This document shows, piece by piece, positions 1 through 8,158 of a DNA stretch of 64,000 bases. The position numbers were made by a program, and so were the translations under genes. How positions within the stretch are numbered: the stretch's first letter is position 1; every line of letters begins with the position of its first letter. The notes beneath the pieces are model-generated. The model had not been told where the DNA came from, made no database searches, and saw only the letters and a program-made list of their open reading frames with translations. This stretch comes from Noviherbaspirillum saxi (GTDB lineage Bacteria > Pseudomonadota > Gammaproteobacteria > Burkholderiales > Burkholderiaceae_D): assembly GCF_003591035.1 (NCBI RefSeq), contig NZ_QYUO01000003.1, positions 806,001 through 870,000 of the forward strand, in the 5' to 3' direction.

Positions 1-139
1 CAGGACGATCACCAGAGTCGAGGGGGGCGACCACACAGTCCACATTGCCGAAGTCATAAAGGCCGCAAAAAGCACTGCGCGTCCGCTGGTATTCGGTGCC
101 GGCGAGTTCCTTGCCGCACAACCTCTTTCAATTACCTAA
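1..139 (+). CDS. Flavin reductase (HpaC-like), C-terminal end only
   Basis: An open frame runs in from the window edge and stops at TAA (137-139). The visible 45 residues contain GGDHTVHIAEVI followed by RPLVFGAGEF, the usual C-terminal strand pattern of the FMN-binding split-barrel flavin reductases that supply reduced flavin to two-component monooxygenases. It ends 33 bp before an HpaB-type hydroxylase on the same strand, so the two probably form an oxygenase/reductase pair. The N-terminus lies outside the window, so the family call rests on a short stretch plus context. Confidence 0.6.
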   Translation, partial: RTITRVEGGDHTVHIAEVIKAAKSTARPLVFGAGEFLAAQPLSIT

Positions 140-172
140 CTTTCACAAAAATCATCAACAGGAGATCGATGT

Positions 173-1618
173 ATGACTGCACGCACTGGCCAACAATACT
201 TGCTAGGCCTGAAAGATCAACGAAGGGTTTGGCTTGGCAATCAAGCTGTGAGCGTCACGGAGGAGATGCGGTTTCAGGGCTCCCTCGTTGGTCTCGCGGG
301 CTACTACGATTGGCAGCACGAATACGCTGAGGATTGCCTTGTTCCCGACCCCGAAACCGGTCAACCAATGAGTGCAAGCTTGCTGGTTCCTCGACGGCCC
401 GACGACCTAAGGGCGCGTCAGCGCTGCTTTGAAAGCATCGCGCGCTACTCCCGCGGGATGATGGGACGAACGCCGGATTACGTGAACTGCACACTCGCGG
501 GCTTTGTTGCGCGGGCGGATGCACTTTCCAGCAGCGGCGACACAACGCCGGGTGAGCGCCTGCGCAAATTTCACAGAGACGTAATCGCTGGCGATTTGTC
601 TCTTACTCATGCGTTAGTTCAGCCGGCCATCGACAGAGGGGTCGACGAGGTGAGCGGCCTCAATGCAACGTTGGCCGCGCACGTCACGCGGCGAACAAAA
701 ACTGGCATCGTCATACGCGGTGCGCGGGTTCTGGCAACCCTTGGGCCGTTTGCGGACGAGATGTTCGTCTATCCGGCCGCACCACTTCCAGCCAATGCGG
801 ACCCAAAGTATGCCGTGATGTTCTCAATCCCTGTGAACACGCCCGGGTTGATTCAAGTATGTCGCGATCACTATGGAGTCCCCGGAGCTGGGAGTGATCA
901 CCCCTTCTCGTCCCGATTCGATGAGCAGGACAGCTTCGTTATCTTTGACGATGTTGAGGTTCCCTATGAGCGGGTCTTCATTGACGGCGACGTCAAGGCA
1001 TACAACGGCCTCGTTCGGACAGGATGGTATGCAAACATCTCTCAGCAGACGAACACGCGTGCAGCGGTCAAGCTGGAGTTCGCGTATGACCTCGGGTGCC
1101 GTATGGCAGAGATCACCAATACTGTGCGGCGGCCCGAAGTTGCAGGTATGCTCGGAGAGATCCTTGAGTACGCTCGTCTCGCCCGCGCAGCGGTCAACGC
1201 AGGCATAGCCGGAGCTCGAGACTGGGGAAATGGCGCGCTGTTTCCGGACGACTTGGCAGCTCGAGCAACGCGTGCCATGCTACCGCAGTGGATGGTTCGG
1301 ACCAATGAGATCCTCGTGACTTTGGGATCGCATAATCTACTTGCGACCCCATCGCTGGAAGCGTTTGACCACTCAGAACTTGGTCCCCTCTTGGAGCGGT
1401 ATCTCCCAGGCGCTGATGGGCATAGCGCAAAAGAGCGAGCAATGATTTTCCGAACGGCGTGGGACTTTGTCGGCTCGGCGCTGGGGTCACGCATCGCCCT
1501 GTATGAGCGCTTCTATCTCGCGAGCCAATTCAGGGCACTGTCTGGAGATCATATGGCATGGTATGGCGCAAACGCGTCGAACGCCGAACGCCCGGTAGCA
1601 CAGTTCCTTGGTGATTGA
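173..1618 (+). CDS. 4-hydroxyphenylacetate 3-monooxygenase (HpaB) family, oxygenase component
   Basis: The 481-residue protein matches the HpaB/PvcC family of FADH2-dependent phenol ortho-hydroxylases along its whole length (E. coli HpaB is about 520). Visible family marks are the start RTGQQYLLGLKD, the region ARYSRGMMGRTPDYVN (active-site Arg and Tyr area), and KTGIVIRGARVLATLGPFAD, the flavin-contacting sheet. An AGGAG site about 8 bases ahead supports the ATG used. A flavin reductase end lies directly upstream, so this would be the oxygenase half of a two-component system that adds a hydroxyl next to a phenolic OH. The substrate is not evident; p-coumarate, 4-hydroxyphenylacetate or another lignin-type phenol are possible. 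It converges with the AraC gene downstream. Confidence 0.85.
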   Translation: MTARTGQQYLLGLKDQRRVWLGNQAVSVTEEMRFQGSLVGLAGYYDWQHEYAEDCLVPDPETGQPMSASLLVPRRPDDLRARQRCFESIARYSRGMMGRTPDYVNCTLAGFVARADALSSSGDTTPGERLRKFHRDVIAGDLSLTHALVQPAIDRGVDEVSGLNATLAAHVTRRTKTGIVIRGARVLATLGPFADEMFVYPAAPLPANADPKYAVMFSIPVNTPGLIQVCRDHYGVPGAGSDHPFSSRFDEQDSFVIFDDVEVPYERVFIDGDVKAYNGLVRTGWYANISQQTNTRAAVKLEFAYDLGCRMAEITNTVRRPEVAGMLGEILEYARLARAAVNAGIAGARDWGNGALFPDDLAARATRAMLPQWMVRTNEILVTLGSHNLLATPSLEAFDHSELGPLLERYLPGADGHSAKERAMIFRTAWDFVGSALGSRIALYERFYLASQFRALSGDHMAWYGANASNAERPVAQFLGD

Positions 1619-1633
1619 AGCTTGAGAAACGAG

Positions 1634-2587
1634 CTACGGGGCAGGGCCAAGTAATTGGCGCGACTCCTGCCCGCGCCAATTACTTGGCCCTGCCCCGTAA
1701 CGTTTCTTGAAGAGTCGGCTGAAGTGTGCGCTGTCTGAGAATCCGCAAGAGTATGCGACTCCGGTCACGCTGCTCGCCGAGCCAAGCATGGTTCGCGCAG
1801 CCTCGAGCCGTTGATGCCAAATCGCTGCTGACACGGTTGTGCCCACGATCCGGATGAACAGTTCGTCAAGGCGGCGGCGACTCAGCCCACGCGCCGCCGC
1901 CACGACCCCAGCATTCAGTGCAGGATCAAAGAAGTGTTCACGAATATGGGAGAGTGCAGCATGGACATGATTGGTCGCGTTACTTGCCTCTTCGCCGTCG
2001 TGCAGTCCTGAGCAAGGTACTGCCAGTAGCTCAACAAGGGAGAGCAAGACGCCTGATCGCTGAGTGGCGTTCAGTTCAGGTGCTACCCCGTGCGCGTTGA
2101 TCAACGCCGAGCGAAGTACCGAGGTCCCTGCAAGATCTGCGGACAGCTTGTGGCGCAAAATGTTCCAAACTGGGAGTCGGCTTCGAACCAAGTCGCCCGG
2201 GACATGGAACAGAAGGACCTCGCCGCCGGCAGGGATGTCCACTTCGATGTCGTCTCGGCTACTAAGAAAGATTATGTCTCCGGCCGACAGCGAGGAAATG
2301 TCGCCTGCGATCGATATCCGACTACACCTTGAGAGTTGTAGCCACACAGTGATCCGGGGATCAGATTTAGCTTGCGGGCGTAAGCGAACGCCGGAAAACG
2401 CGCAGACAATCCGGCATAACTGCCCATCCCCAAGAAGTGTGCCGCGCATCGAGCCTGCGACCACTTCCTCATGGGACTCAGGCAAGACAAGCCGATCCGC
2501 GTATAGCGCGTCGTGCCACTCGCGCCAGGCACTGGCTCTGCCTATCGGCGAAACGCGTCCCAAGTCGAGGTCAAACGTTGTCTCCAT
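1634..2587 (-). CDS. AraC-family transcriptional regulator
   Basis: A 317-residue protein with an N-terminal cupin-like sensor domain of the AraC-binding-like type (about residues 20-190) and a C-terminal AraC DNA-binding domain (about 210-310). The second HTH shows GVAYSCGFSDSAHFSRLFKK and the characteristic closing motif YGAGPSNWR. It is convergent with the HpaB-type gene. It could regulate the hydroxylase or the hydrolase/MFS pair; the sequence does not decide. The last codons lie inside a 28-bp inverted repeat (separate entry), so the C-terminal tail after the YGAGPSNWR motif is encoded by the mirror arm of the same DNA. Confidence 0.85.
   Translation of the reverse strand: METTFDLDLGRVSPIGRASAWREWHDALYADRLVLPESHEEVVAGSMRGTLLGDGQLCRIVCAFSGVRLRPQAKSDPRITVWLQLSRCSRISIAGDISSLSAGDIIFLSSRDDIEVDIPAGGEVLLFHVPGDLVRSRLPVWNILRHKLSADLAGTSVLRSALINAHGVAPELNATQRSGVLLSLVELLAVPCSGLHDGEEASNATNHVHAALSHIREHFFDPALNAGVVAAARGLSRRRLDELFIRIVGTTVSAAIWHQRLEAARTMLGSASSVTGVAYSCGFSDSAHFSRLFKKRYGAGPSNWRGQESRQLLGPAP
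1635..1699. repeat. Perfect 28-bp inverted repeat with 9-bp loop at the 3' end of the AraC gene
   Basis: The arms at 1635-1662 and 1672-1699 are exact reverse complements (each begins TACGGGGCAGGGCCAAGTAA). Just outside them AGAAACG and CGTTTCT continue the symmetry imperfectly. The hairpin sits between two convergent genes and could act as a bidirectional transcription end, although no T-run follows. One arm encodes the conserved YGAGPSNWR motif of the AraC protein. Confidence 0.9.
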
Positions 2588-2927
2588 CGCATCCCTTACA
2601 GAAACGAAAGCGTGTCAAGGTTCAAGGGCATATCAGGCCTGCGGTTGGTTCTGTCCATTGAAGGGAGAGTCGATGTGTAACCAATGCATACGCGAAGTCG
2701 CAGGGGCACGGCTTCGTCGAGCATGGTATGGAGAAATTCCACCAGCGACGCCTCCACTCCGCGCGGGCTGATGGCGCTACGGCTAACTGAACAGAAATCG
2801 GCATCAAACTCAGCAATACTGAGGATAACACATCAAAGTTTTAAATTTAGCGTTATATGACTTTTCTCGTATATTCAGTGATTGTGCATTGATAAAAACG
2901 CATTTAAATTTAATTTGACTGATTTTC
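2588..2927. other. Intergenic region, AT-rich toward its right end
   Basis: No convincing gene. The first part has ordinary GC content. From about 2820 the DNA becomes strongly AT-rich, as expected of an upstream promoter region for the rightward genes. A short frame near 2673 starting MCNQCIRE is too short to assign. Confidence 0.5.
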
Positions 2928-2956
2928 TTGACATGGAATATCTAAAAAAATAGGAT
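2928..2956 (+). promoter_or_regulatory. Candidate sigma-70 promoter for the hydrolase/MFS transcript
   Basis: TTGACA (2928-2933), 17 bases, TAGGAT (2951-2956), in an AT-rich stretch. A second TTGACTGA lies at 2915. The predicted start of transcription is about 80 bases before the decayed dioxygenase start codon. Confidence 0.5.
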
Positions 2957-3041
2957 ATCTTACCAATCAGCGAATGCTCCCGCAATGTGAACGAGTTCGC
3001 CGAACGAGCACCACCGCACATTGATGAAAAGGAGGCCCCAG

Positions 3042-3290
3042 ATGACTGCGCCGTTCCTGCCCAGCGAAAGCTTCTATGGGCAGCAAGCCACCTTGCGATT
3101 CGAGGTCGACGTCCGCGACTGCTAAGTGATCGGCGCCATCGCGAAGGCTATCGAGGGCCGCTACTACCGGTCTGGCCCGGACACTGCCTACCCCACGTTG
3201 GCCAACGATGCCGTGGACCAGGGAGCGACGCTGCGTCTCGGCGGAGAGCGAACTCAGGGGCCGGGGTTGTTCTTCCAGCCAAACATCTAA
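3042..3290 (+). pseudogene. Decayed 5' fragment of a carotenoid-oxygenase/lignostilbene dioxygenase gene
   Basis: Starting at ATG 3042 behind an AAGGAGG site, the frame reads like the first 53 residues of the intact dioxygenase at 45246. Shared pieces include SFYG, LRFE, the DC pair and RSGPDTAYPTL (RAGPDTQFPTL in the intact gene). Codon 28 is TAA where the intact copy has GAA (Glu). After about codon 55 the match is lost, and the frame closes at 3288-3290. About 410 residues are missing. It is directly followed by an alpha/beta hydrolase whose closest relative in the window also sits beside the intact dioxygenase, so this is a broken second copy of that pair. Confidence 0.85.
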
Positions 3291-3311
3291 GAAAGCCTGC
3301 AGCTTTTCACC

Positions 3312-4226
3312 ATGGAAAAAGAAATCATTCAAGCTCTTCGTGCCATCGGAACCACGCTGTCGCCCGAAACCATTGGCGCAACTGTGAAGCTCCTTGCGTC
3401 GCACGCCATTCGCCCCGAAAACAGCAACCTCATTGAGCGTGACCACATGTATGGACCCCACGTCAGGCATCGCCTCGACGTGTTCCGTCCTGACGCCGTC
3501 ACCACGCGCCGTCGGCCCGCATTTGTCTTCGTGCATGGCGGCGGGTTCATCGGGGGCGACAAAGGAACCTCCGATGCCCCGTTCTACAGCAACGTCGGCG
3601 CATGGGCCGCGAAGCAAGGCTGGGTGGGAGTCACCTTGACCTACAGATTGGCGCCGGAGTTCAAGTGGCCGGCTGGATCTGACGACCTCGAAACAGCTAT
3701 CGATTGGCTGACCGACCATGGTGAGACGTTCGGAATTGATCCCGCTCAGATCATTCTCTGTGGCCAGTCGGCGGGCGCAACCCATGTGGCCGGCTATGTC
3801 ACAAGGCCGAGAGCTGCTCAAACCCTCGCGGGTGCAATCATGCTGTCAGGTATCTACGACCTGGTGAATGACGACACGAGCCCGATGGAGACAGCGTATT
3901 ACGGAAAGGACATGAACTCCTACGCAGCGGCCTCTACCTGCACCGCGCTTCCCATGCTCTCCATCCCTTGCCTTTACTCTGTCTCAGAAATGGATCCTCC
4001 GAAATTTCAACGTCAGGCCGCGGCTTTGGTCCAGGCACACATCACGAGCAACAAGACGTGGCCCCGGCTCGAATACCTGCGCGGGCATAACCACCTGAGC
4101 CCGGTCCAGTTGCTAGGAACCGACGGTGATTATGTTGGCTCACTCATCGCCTCGTTCGTGAACGAAGTGTTGGAGCTGACTCCCTTAGCTTTTCCTCAAC
4201 AACGCAAGAAAGTGACAAGACCATGA
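3312..4226 (+). CDS. Alpha/beta hydrolase (HSL/carboxylesterase type)
   Basis: A 304-residue hydrolase with the oxyanion motif HGGG (75-78), the nucleophile elbow GQSAG (Ser153), Asp in SEMDP (about 228) and a His in GHNHLSPV (259 or 261). It is collinear with the hydrolase at 44238, with Ser at the same residue number, so the two are paralogues. It overlaps the transporter start by four bases (ATGA), which indicates one transcript. A role in cleaving an aromatic ester before or after uptake fits the neighbours; the actual substrate is unknown. Confidence 0.85.
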   Translation: MEKEIIQALRAIGTTLSPETIGATVKLLASHAIRPENSNLIERDHMYGPHVRHRLDVFRPDAVTTRRRPAFVFVHGGGFIGGDKGTSDAPFYSNVGAWAAKQGWVGVTLTYRLAPEFKWPAGSDDLETAIDWLTDHGETFGIDPAQIILCGQSAGATHVAGYVTRPRAAQTLAGAIMLSGIYDLVNDDTSPMETAYYGKDMNSYAAASTCTALPMLSIPCLYSVSEMDPPKFQRQAAALVQAHITSNKTWPRLEYLRGHNHLSPVQLLGTDGDYVGSLIASFVNEVLELTPLAFPQQRKKVTRP

Positions 4227-5569
4227 GAATTGACGTTACAGAGAAGAAGGAAGTCGTCCGGCTGAATGGATTTCACTACCGGGTTTTAACACTATGTACC
4301 TTGCTGATGTTCTTTGATGGGTTCGACCTCATCGCTGCGTCTTACGTCGCCGGGGACATAGCGCGGCAACTTTCATTATCGCCCCAGCAACTGGGTATCA
4401 GCTTCTCCGCGGCCGTGGTGGGAGGCGTGCTTGGCGCGGTGTGTATTGGGTTGCTCGGTGACCGATGGGGGCGACGCCCGGCAGCGATCCTTTCATGTCT
4501 GATCTTCGGTATCGGAACCGTTGCCACCGCATGGTCCGACTCGTATGCAACGCTGCTCGGATGGCGATTCATTGCCGGAATCGGGCTTGGGGGTGCTACT
4601 CCCATTGCCTTGTCCATGGGAGCGGATTTCGGGCCAAAACGCCTGAAGGGAACGTTGAGCTTGGTCATGTACTGCGGATTCATCCTCGGCGGATTGGCTG
4701 CGGGCGCAGTGAGCGCGGCAACAGCAAGCGCGTTGGGTTGGAAGGGCCTGTTTCTTATTGGCGGGGGAATGACTCTTCTTCTGGTCCCATTCTTCGTCCT
4801 CTGGCTTCCGGAGTCACTCGAGGTGTTGGTACGCCAGGGACGGAAGGCACAGGTTGCACTCACTCTACGGCGCCTCTCTCCCGGCTTCGTGCCGCTTGCC
4901 GATGATGAGTACGTCATCGAAACAGACACATCGTCGAAGGGTGCCCGGCTGAGCTCCCTGTTCTTGGAAAACAGGGCTGCTGTAACCGTAATGCTCTGGG
5001 CAACCTTCTTCTTCACGTTTCTTGCGCTCTATTTCTATGCAAACTGGTTGCCAACCCTTTTGCGCGAGATGGGACTGACCCCCGACCAAGCCATCGCGGC
5101 GACGGTCGCGGGCCAAGTCGGCAACCTTTGTTGTGCCGTGTTCTTTGCACGCCTCATCATGAAGCGGCCTGTCTACAACGTGTTGGGCCTGACGTACATC
5201 GGCGCCGCCCCAATGTTTTGGGTAATTGCGACCATTGGGGGGAACTTCGACTATCAGCTAGTAGCCAATCTGATCGGAGGAGGCTTGCTTGCTGGATCAT
5301 TGGGGTGTCTTTATGCACTGGCGCCGTTGGCATATCCGAGCGACATCAGGACAACAGGCTCTGGATGGGCGATCGGCGTGGGCCGCATCGGTGCAATCCT
5401 TGGGCCGATGCTTGCTGGTTATCTCCTGAGCAAAGGCTGGTCTGCCGCTGAACTGTTTCAGCTCTCAGGAATACCTCCCCTTATCGCGGGGGGCCTCTGC
5501 ATCATGCTTGGTGCAAGGCTGAGTAGAGCACGTGGTGCTTCTATGGCGAAGGTGGGTGCAGCACTTTAG
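4223..5569 (+). CDS. MFS transporter, aromatic acid:H+ symporter (AAHS) type
   Basis: A 448-residue membrane protein with about 12 hydrophobic helices. Helix 1 carries FFDGFDLIAASYVAG, which matches the D-G-F-D signature of the AAHS family (PcaK, BenK, VanK). The loop between helices 2 and 3 reads GDRWGRRPAA, the standard MFS motif. It probably imports an aromatic acid with protons across the inner membrane. It is translationally coupled to the hydrolase, and the AraC regulator and HpaB-type hydroxylase lie nearby, so a phenolic acid is a reasonable substrate guess. Confidence 0.85.
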   Translation: MRIDVTEKKEVVRLNGFHYRVLTLCTLLMFFDGFDLIAASYVAGDIARQLSLSPQQLGISFSAAVVGGVLGAVCIGLLGDRWGRRPAAILSCLIFGIGTVATAWSDSYATLLGWRFIAGIGLGGATPIALSMGADFGPKRLKGTLSLVMYCGFILGGLAAGAVSAATASALGWKGLFLIGGGMTLLLVPFFVLWLPESLEVLVRQGRKAQVALTLRRLSPGFVPLADDEYVIETDTSSKGARLSSLFLENRAAVTVMLWATFFFTFLALYFYANWLPTLLREMGLTPDQAIAATVAGQVGNLCCAVFFARLIMKRPVYNVLGLTYIGAAPMFWVIATIGGNFDYQLVANLIGGGLLAGSLGCLYALAPLAYPSDIRTTGSGWAIGVGRIGAILGPMLAGYLLSKGWSAAELFQLSGIPPLIAGGLCIMLGARLSRARGASMAKVGAAL

Positions 5570-5908
5570 GTCACTACCTTGCGATCTCGCCATCGGCGAC
5601 CATAAGAACCTTACATGGACGCCGCCATTTGCCAAGTACTAAACGCATGATCCAAACAGAACAGAGATTGCGAACTTACATCCGGCCTTTGATCGCGGTA
5701 TGAGCCGCTGGCCCCTATGGAATTCGCTGACGACCGCCCTATTTGTTCGCCTAGCTTGTCCGCTCGCGGTTCTTATCGGATTGATGCCGTCCCGGTCCTG
5801 TTTGCGATCACTTGTTTCTTACCTGCGCAACCTGTTGACGTGTCTCGTTATTGCTGTGGTTAATCAAGCCTTTCGCGGATAACGAAGGCTGCCTATGTCT
5901 CGGTCGGA
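5570..5908. other. Intergenic stretch without recognisable genes
   Basis: Only a short frame (5700-5882) with no recognisable motif and no Shine-Dalgarno site. It separates the transporter from the gene-fragment zone. Confidence 0.5.
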
Positions 5909-6178
5909 ATGCGGGCAGGGATGTTGACTCCGTGCATTATTTATTCGACTGCTAGACCGGGCGATCCGGAACCCCCAGTGATCGCCAATGACCAGCGTGC
6001 TATTTCGGCCGGTGTGCGGTGGGACTTTGCAAAGAATGCGGCGCTGAAGCTGCAGCTTGACGATGTGCAGGTACGAGAAAGGGCAGGAGGCAACGGGTAT
6101 TTCATCAATATTCAACCCGGATTCTCGCCTGGAAGCGCGTCTAAGGTCGTCAGCGTTGTCCTGGATTTTGCGTTTTAG
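5909..6178 (+). pseudogene. C-terminal remnant of an outer-membrane porin-like protein
   Basis: The last ~70 residues read as terminal beta-strands: RAISAGVRWDFAKNAALKLQ, then NIQPGFSPGS and VVSVVLDFAF, ending in the Phe typical of outer-membrane barrels. There is no signal peptide or body upstream, so only the 3' end of the gene survives. A binding-protein-like fragment follows at once, a pairing often seen with phosphate-selective-type porins. The family name beyond 'porin-like' is uncertain. Confidence 0.6.
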
Positions 6179-6204
6179 CGGGGCACGGGATAAAAACGGC
6201 TAAC

Positions 6205-6336
6205 ATGCTTGTAGGCGGATGGATCATTGCCGCGGGATTAATACCTGCCGCATGCTCCGGTGCGGCCGAAATTGCCTTCATCGTCTCCAGCAAGAGCCCC
6301 GTTAGCAGCATCACGCCCAATTTCGGGGATCTGCTG
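6205..6336 (+). pseudogene. N-terminal remnant of a PstS-like periplasmic binding protein
   Basis: Starts MLVGGWIIAAGLIPAACSG, a signal-peptide-like segment, followed by AAEIAFIVSSKSPVSSIT, which resembles the mature start of small PstS-like proteins encoded next to porins. After about 45 codons the frame runs into transposase-derived sequence, so the rest is lost. Confidence 0.4.
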
Positions 6337-6358
6337 TGTGATATCTTGTGCAACGACG

Positions 6359-6612
6359 TGGCTGGTGACAGCGGCCAATGTGCACGTCAAGCACCTGTTG
6401 CACGGCCGGGAAAGGCGGGTATATGGCGACAACGCCTATGGGAGTCAGAAGGTGCTGATTCGCGAGAAGTCGCCGCTAGCCAAGGGCTTCACCAACGAGC
6501 GCGTACGCGGACGCAAGGACGAAGAAGCGGACGACGCCAAGCGTGCGAAGAACCGGAACAAGTCGAGGAGTCGCGCGAACGTCGAGCATATGTTTGCGGC
6601 AGTCAAGCGGCT
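6359..6612 (+). pseudogene. IS5-family transposase fragment
   Basis: The frame reads VTAANVHVKHLLHG, then RRVYGDNAYGSQ and further on KNRNKSRSRANVEHMFAAVK. These match the DDE-domain middle and the glutamate-bearing end (NVEH) of IS5-type transposases. Both ends are missing. It is joined at about 6612 to a different transposase fragment on the opposite strand. Confidence 0.75.
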
Positions 6613-6857
6613 GGCGCAGGCGATGTGGTTGCGCTCGATGCCAGTGGGTTGTTTGATTTCACGATGAAACTGCTCGATCTTCCAGCGCATGCCGCACACC
6701 TCTTGTGTGGCATCCAGGGAATCCTGAGCCAGGTCGTTGGTCACGACCCAGTCCGTGCAGTGGGTAGACACCGCGACCCGGAACAGTTTTACCTAGTATT
6801 CTTTAGGAAAGCCCTTGATCTTGATGACTTTGCCATGTTCCCACCGTCGATCCGAAG
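6612..6857 (-). pseudogene. Second DDE transposase fragment, opposite strand, with an in-frame stop
   Basis: Read on the minus strand the segment gives [18 protein letters not shown], then a stop, then THCTDWVVTNDLAQDS, EVCGMRWKIEQFHREIKQ. The last part is the glutamate region of IS4/IS701-like DDE transposases. The stop probably replaces a Trp codon (TAG for TGG). Exact IS family not certain. Confidence 0.65.
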
Positions 6858-7223
6858 AATTTGAATGAAAAATCCTGCGTCGATTTCAAGGCCGATGTCT
6901 GCATCATTCCGCCCAATTAGTTCGCGCTGGCGCGCACGGTGGAATACTTCCGCATTCCCCGCAGCGTCCTGACCATCTGTCTCGGCATATCGACCTATGC
7001 GCGCCGCGGAATCATCGTCAACGTCACGCCCTTCGAACCCGAACGGGAAGGCTACGTGACGCTGAAGTTTTCCAACACCACGCCGCTGCCGGGGAAGATC
7101 TATGCGGGCGAAGGCTGCGCGCAGGTGCTGTTTTTCGAGAGCGACGAAGTGTGCGAAACCTCGTACAAGGATCGCGGCGGCAAGTACCAGGGGCAGCGCG
7201 GCGTGACATTGCCGAAAACCTGA
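6843..7223 (+). pseudogene. dcd: 3' remnant of dCTP deaminase gene (dcd)
   Basis: The frame encodes the C-terminal two thirds of a proteobacterial dCTP deaminase: DVCIIPPN, a TAG stop, then [45 protein letters not shown] and the exact family ending [10 protein letters not shown]. The stop stands where the family has Ser (TCG to TAG), and the N-terminal third is missing. A few residues differ from the strongly conserved family sequence (for example YARRGI for YARCGI), which fits decay. An intact dcd is presumably elsewhere, since the enzyme is a core pyrimidine-salvage function. Confidence 0.85.
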
Positions 7224-7319
7224 TGCCGCAGCCAGTGGGCTGGCAACGTTCAGAATAGGCGGCTCCTCGTTGGGGCCATTCCGTGCACAACAGGTACCGG
7301 CATTCCCGGATGCGATTTG

Positions 7320-7465
7320 CCAAGCACGTTCGGTCCCCTCGCAAGCTCATCGAACGCTTCTCTATATGTCCAAGACCTTTCCCCATATCGCTACGCGACG
7401 ACCGGCTCGCCGCCAATTTTCGCGTCTTCTTGTCACTCGCCCGAGCTCTGCGCGGAAGTCTTGAT
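7320..7465 (+). pseudogene. IS5-like transposase C-terminal remnant with frameshifts
   Basis: Three short pieces in two frames together resemble the end of an IS5-type transposase: RKLIERF, then MSKTFPHIATR (other frame), then DDRLAANFRVFLSLARAL. The family pattern is IERFF...F..IATRYDK.A.NFLAF. At least two frameshifts separate the pieces. Confidence 0.5.
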
Positions 7466-7705
7466 TGCCCGCACCGCCTAAGAAAATCCAATCTGATTTA
7501 GGCGGTTGCATGCATGCACCAAGATGGCGCGAGTGATCCTCGATGCGAGGATATAACCGTGCGCGCCGAGCCATCCTTGTGCGCCCACAGCTTGGTTTGA
7601 AATTTGCTTAAAGGAAACTACACAAGGCTAACGCTTACCGCTTGCGTCCGAGCTGGCGACACGTGCCGGCATTTTTGCATGCTTTTTTACGGAGATGTTT
7701 GCTCG

Positions 7706-7795
7706 ATGCCGAGAGACTCCATGGAGATCCCGTTGCCCTTGGGAGGCGACCACGAATTCCCGATCGTGGCCAATGTCCGCGCGCTATCGCGCGCA
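7706..7795 (+). pseudogene. Remnant of the start of a response-regulator gene (first duplicate unit)
   Basis: The ATG at 7706 is preceded by TTTTTTACGGAG, like the TTTTTACGGAG before the intact regulator at 8159. The first codons also align: MPRDSMEIPLPLGGDHE here and MPRNPRKIRLLLVDDHE there. The similarity fades after about 18 codons, and the DNA then passes into the first copy of the repeat that leads into the GGDEF/EAL gene. The regulator body has been deleted. Confidence 0.6.
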
Positions 7796-8129
7796 GGCCA
7801 TTCGGCCTATGCCATTGCGCACTTCCGTGCCGTGCGATTTGGAAACAGACTGCGTGGCTGTTCCGCGCTGTACCAATGCTCAGGCAACGACGCCTGGGCC
7901 GGTCGGCGCATATTCACGCCGCAGTGTCGCATCGCCGAGTAATTTCTTTAATGCGATTACTCACGACTATTCAACGACGGATAACACAGTTCGCTGTCGG
8001 GCAGGAAGGTCATGAAGCGGATATTCCCGTGCGCCACCTTCAGCCGGAAAATCGGCGCCATCTTTCTCCTTGTCTCGCTGGCCGCTGGCGTCAACATCCT
8101 GATGGCGCATACGATGCCGCGCGACTAGC
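7794..8129. repeat. Direct repeat, copy A (leader plus start of GGDEF/EAL gene)
   Basis: Begins GGCCATTCGGCCTATGCCAT and runs to the CGCGAC codons of the truncated reading frame. It is similar along its length to 8856-9219. Copy B carries an extra ~28 bases in the middle. The two copies flank the response regulator. Confidence 0.85.
8012..8128 (+). pseudogene. Truncated duplicate of the GGDEF/EAL protein start (38 codons)
   Basis: Encodes [20 protein letters not shown] and continues collinear with the first 38 residues of the intact protein at 9103 ([20 protein letters not shown]). It ends in TAG exactly where the intact gene has CAG (Gln39). Only the first transmembrane segment is left. Past the stop the two sequences diverge. 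Confidence 0.85.
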
Positions 8130-8158
8130 ACGCACGTTTTTACGGAGGTACTCACGCG

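Noticed and set aside
2967..3821. Long minus-strand open frame (284 codons)
   Set aside because: It lies opposite the dioxygenase remnant and the alpha/beta hydrolase, has no motif or ribosome site, and mirrors the high-GC codon pattern of the real genes.
7283..7501. Small plus-strand open frame taken at first as a gene
   Set aside because: Its readable pieces alternate with another frame and together resemble an IS5 transposase tail, so it is better described as a pseudogene.
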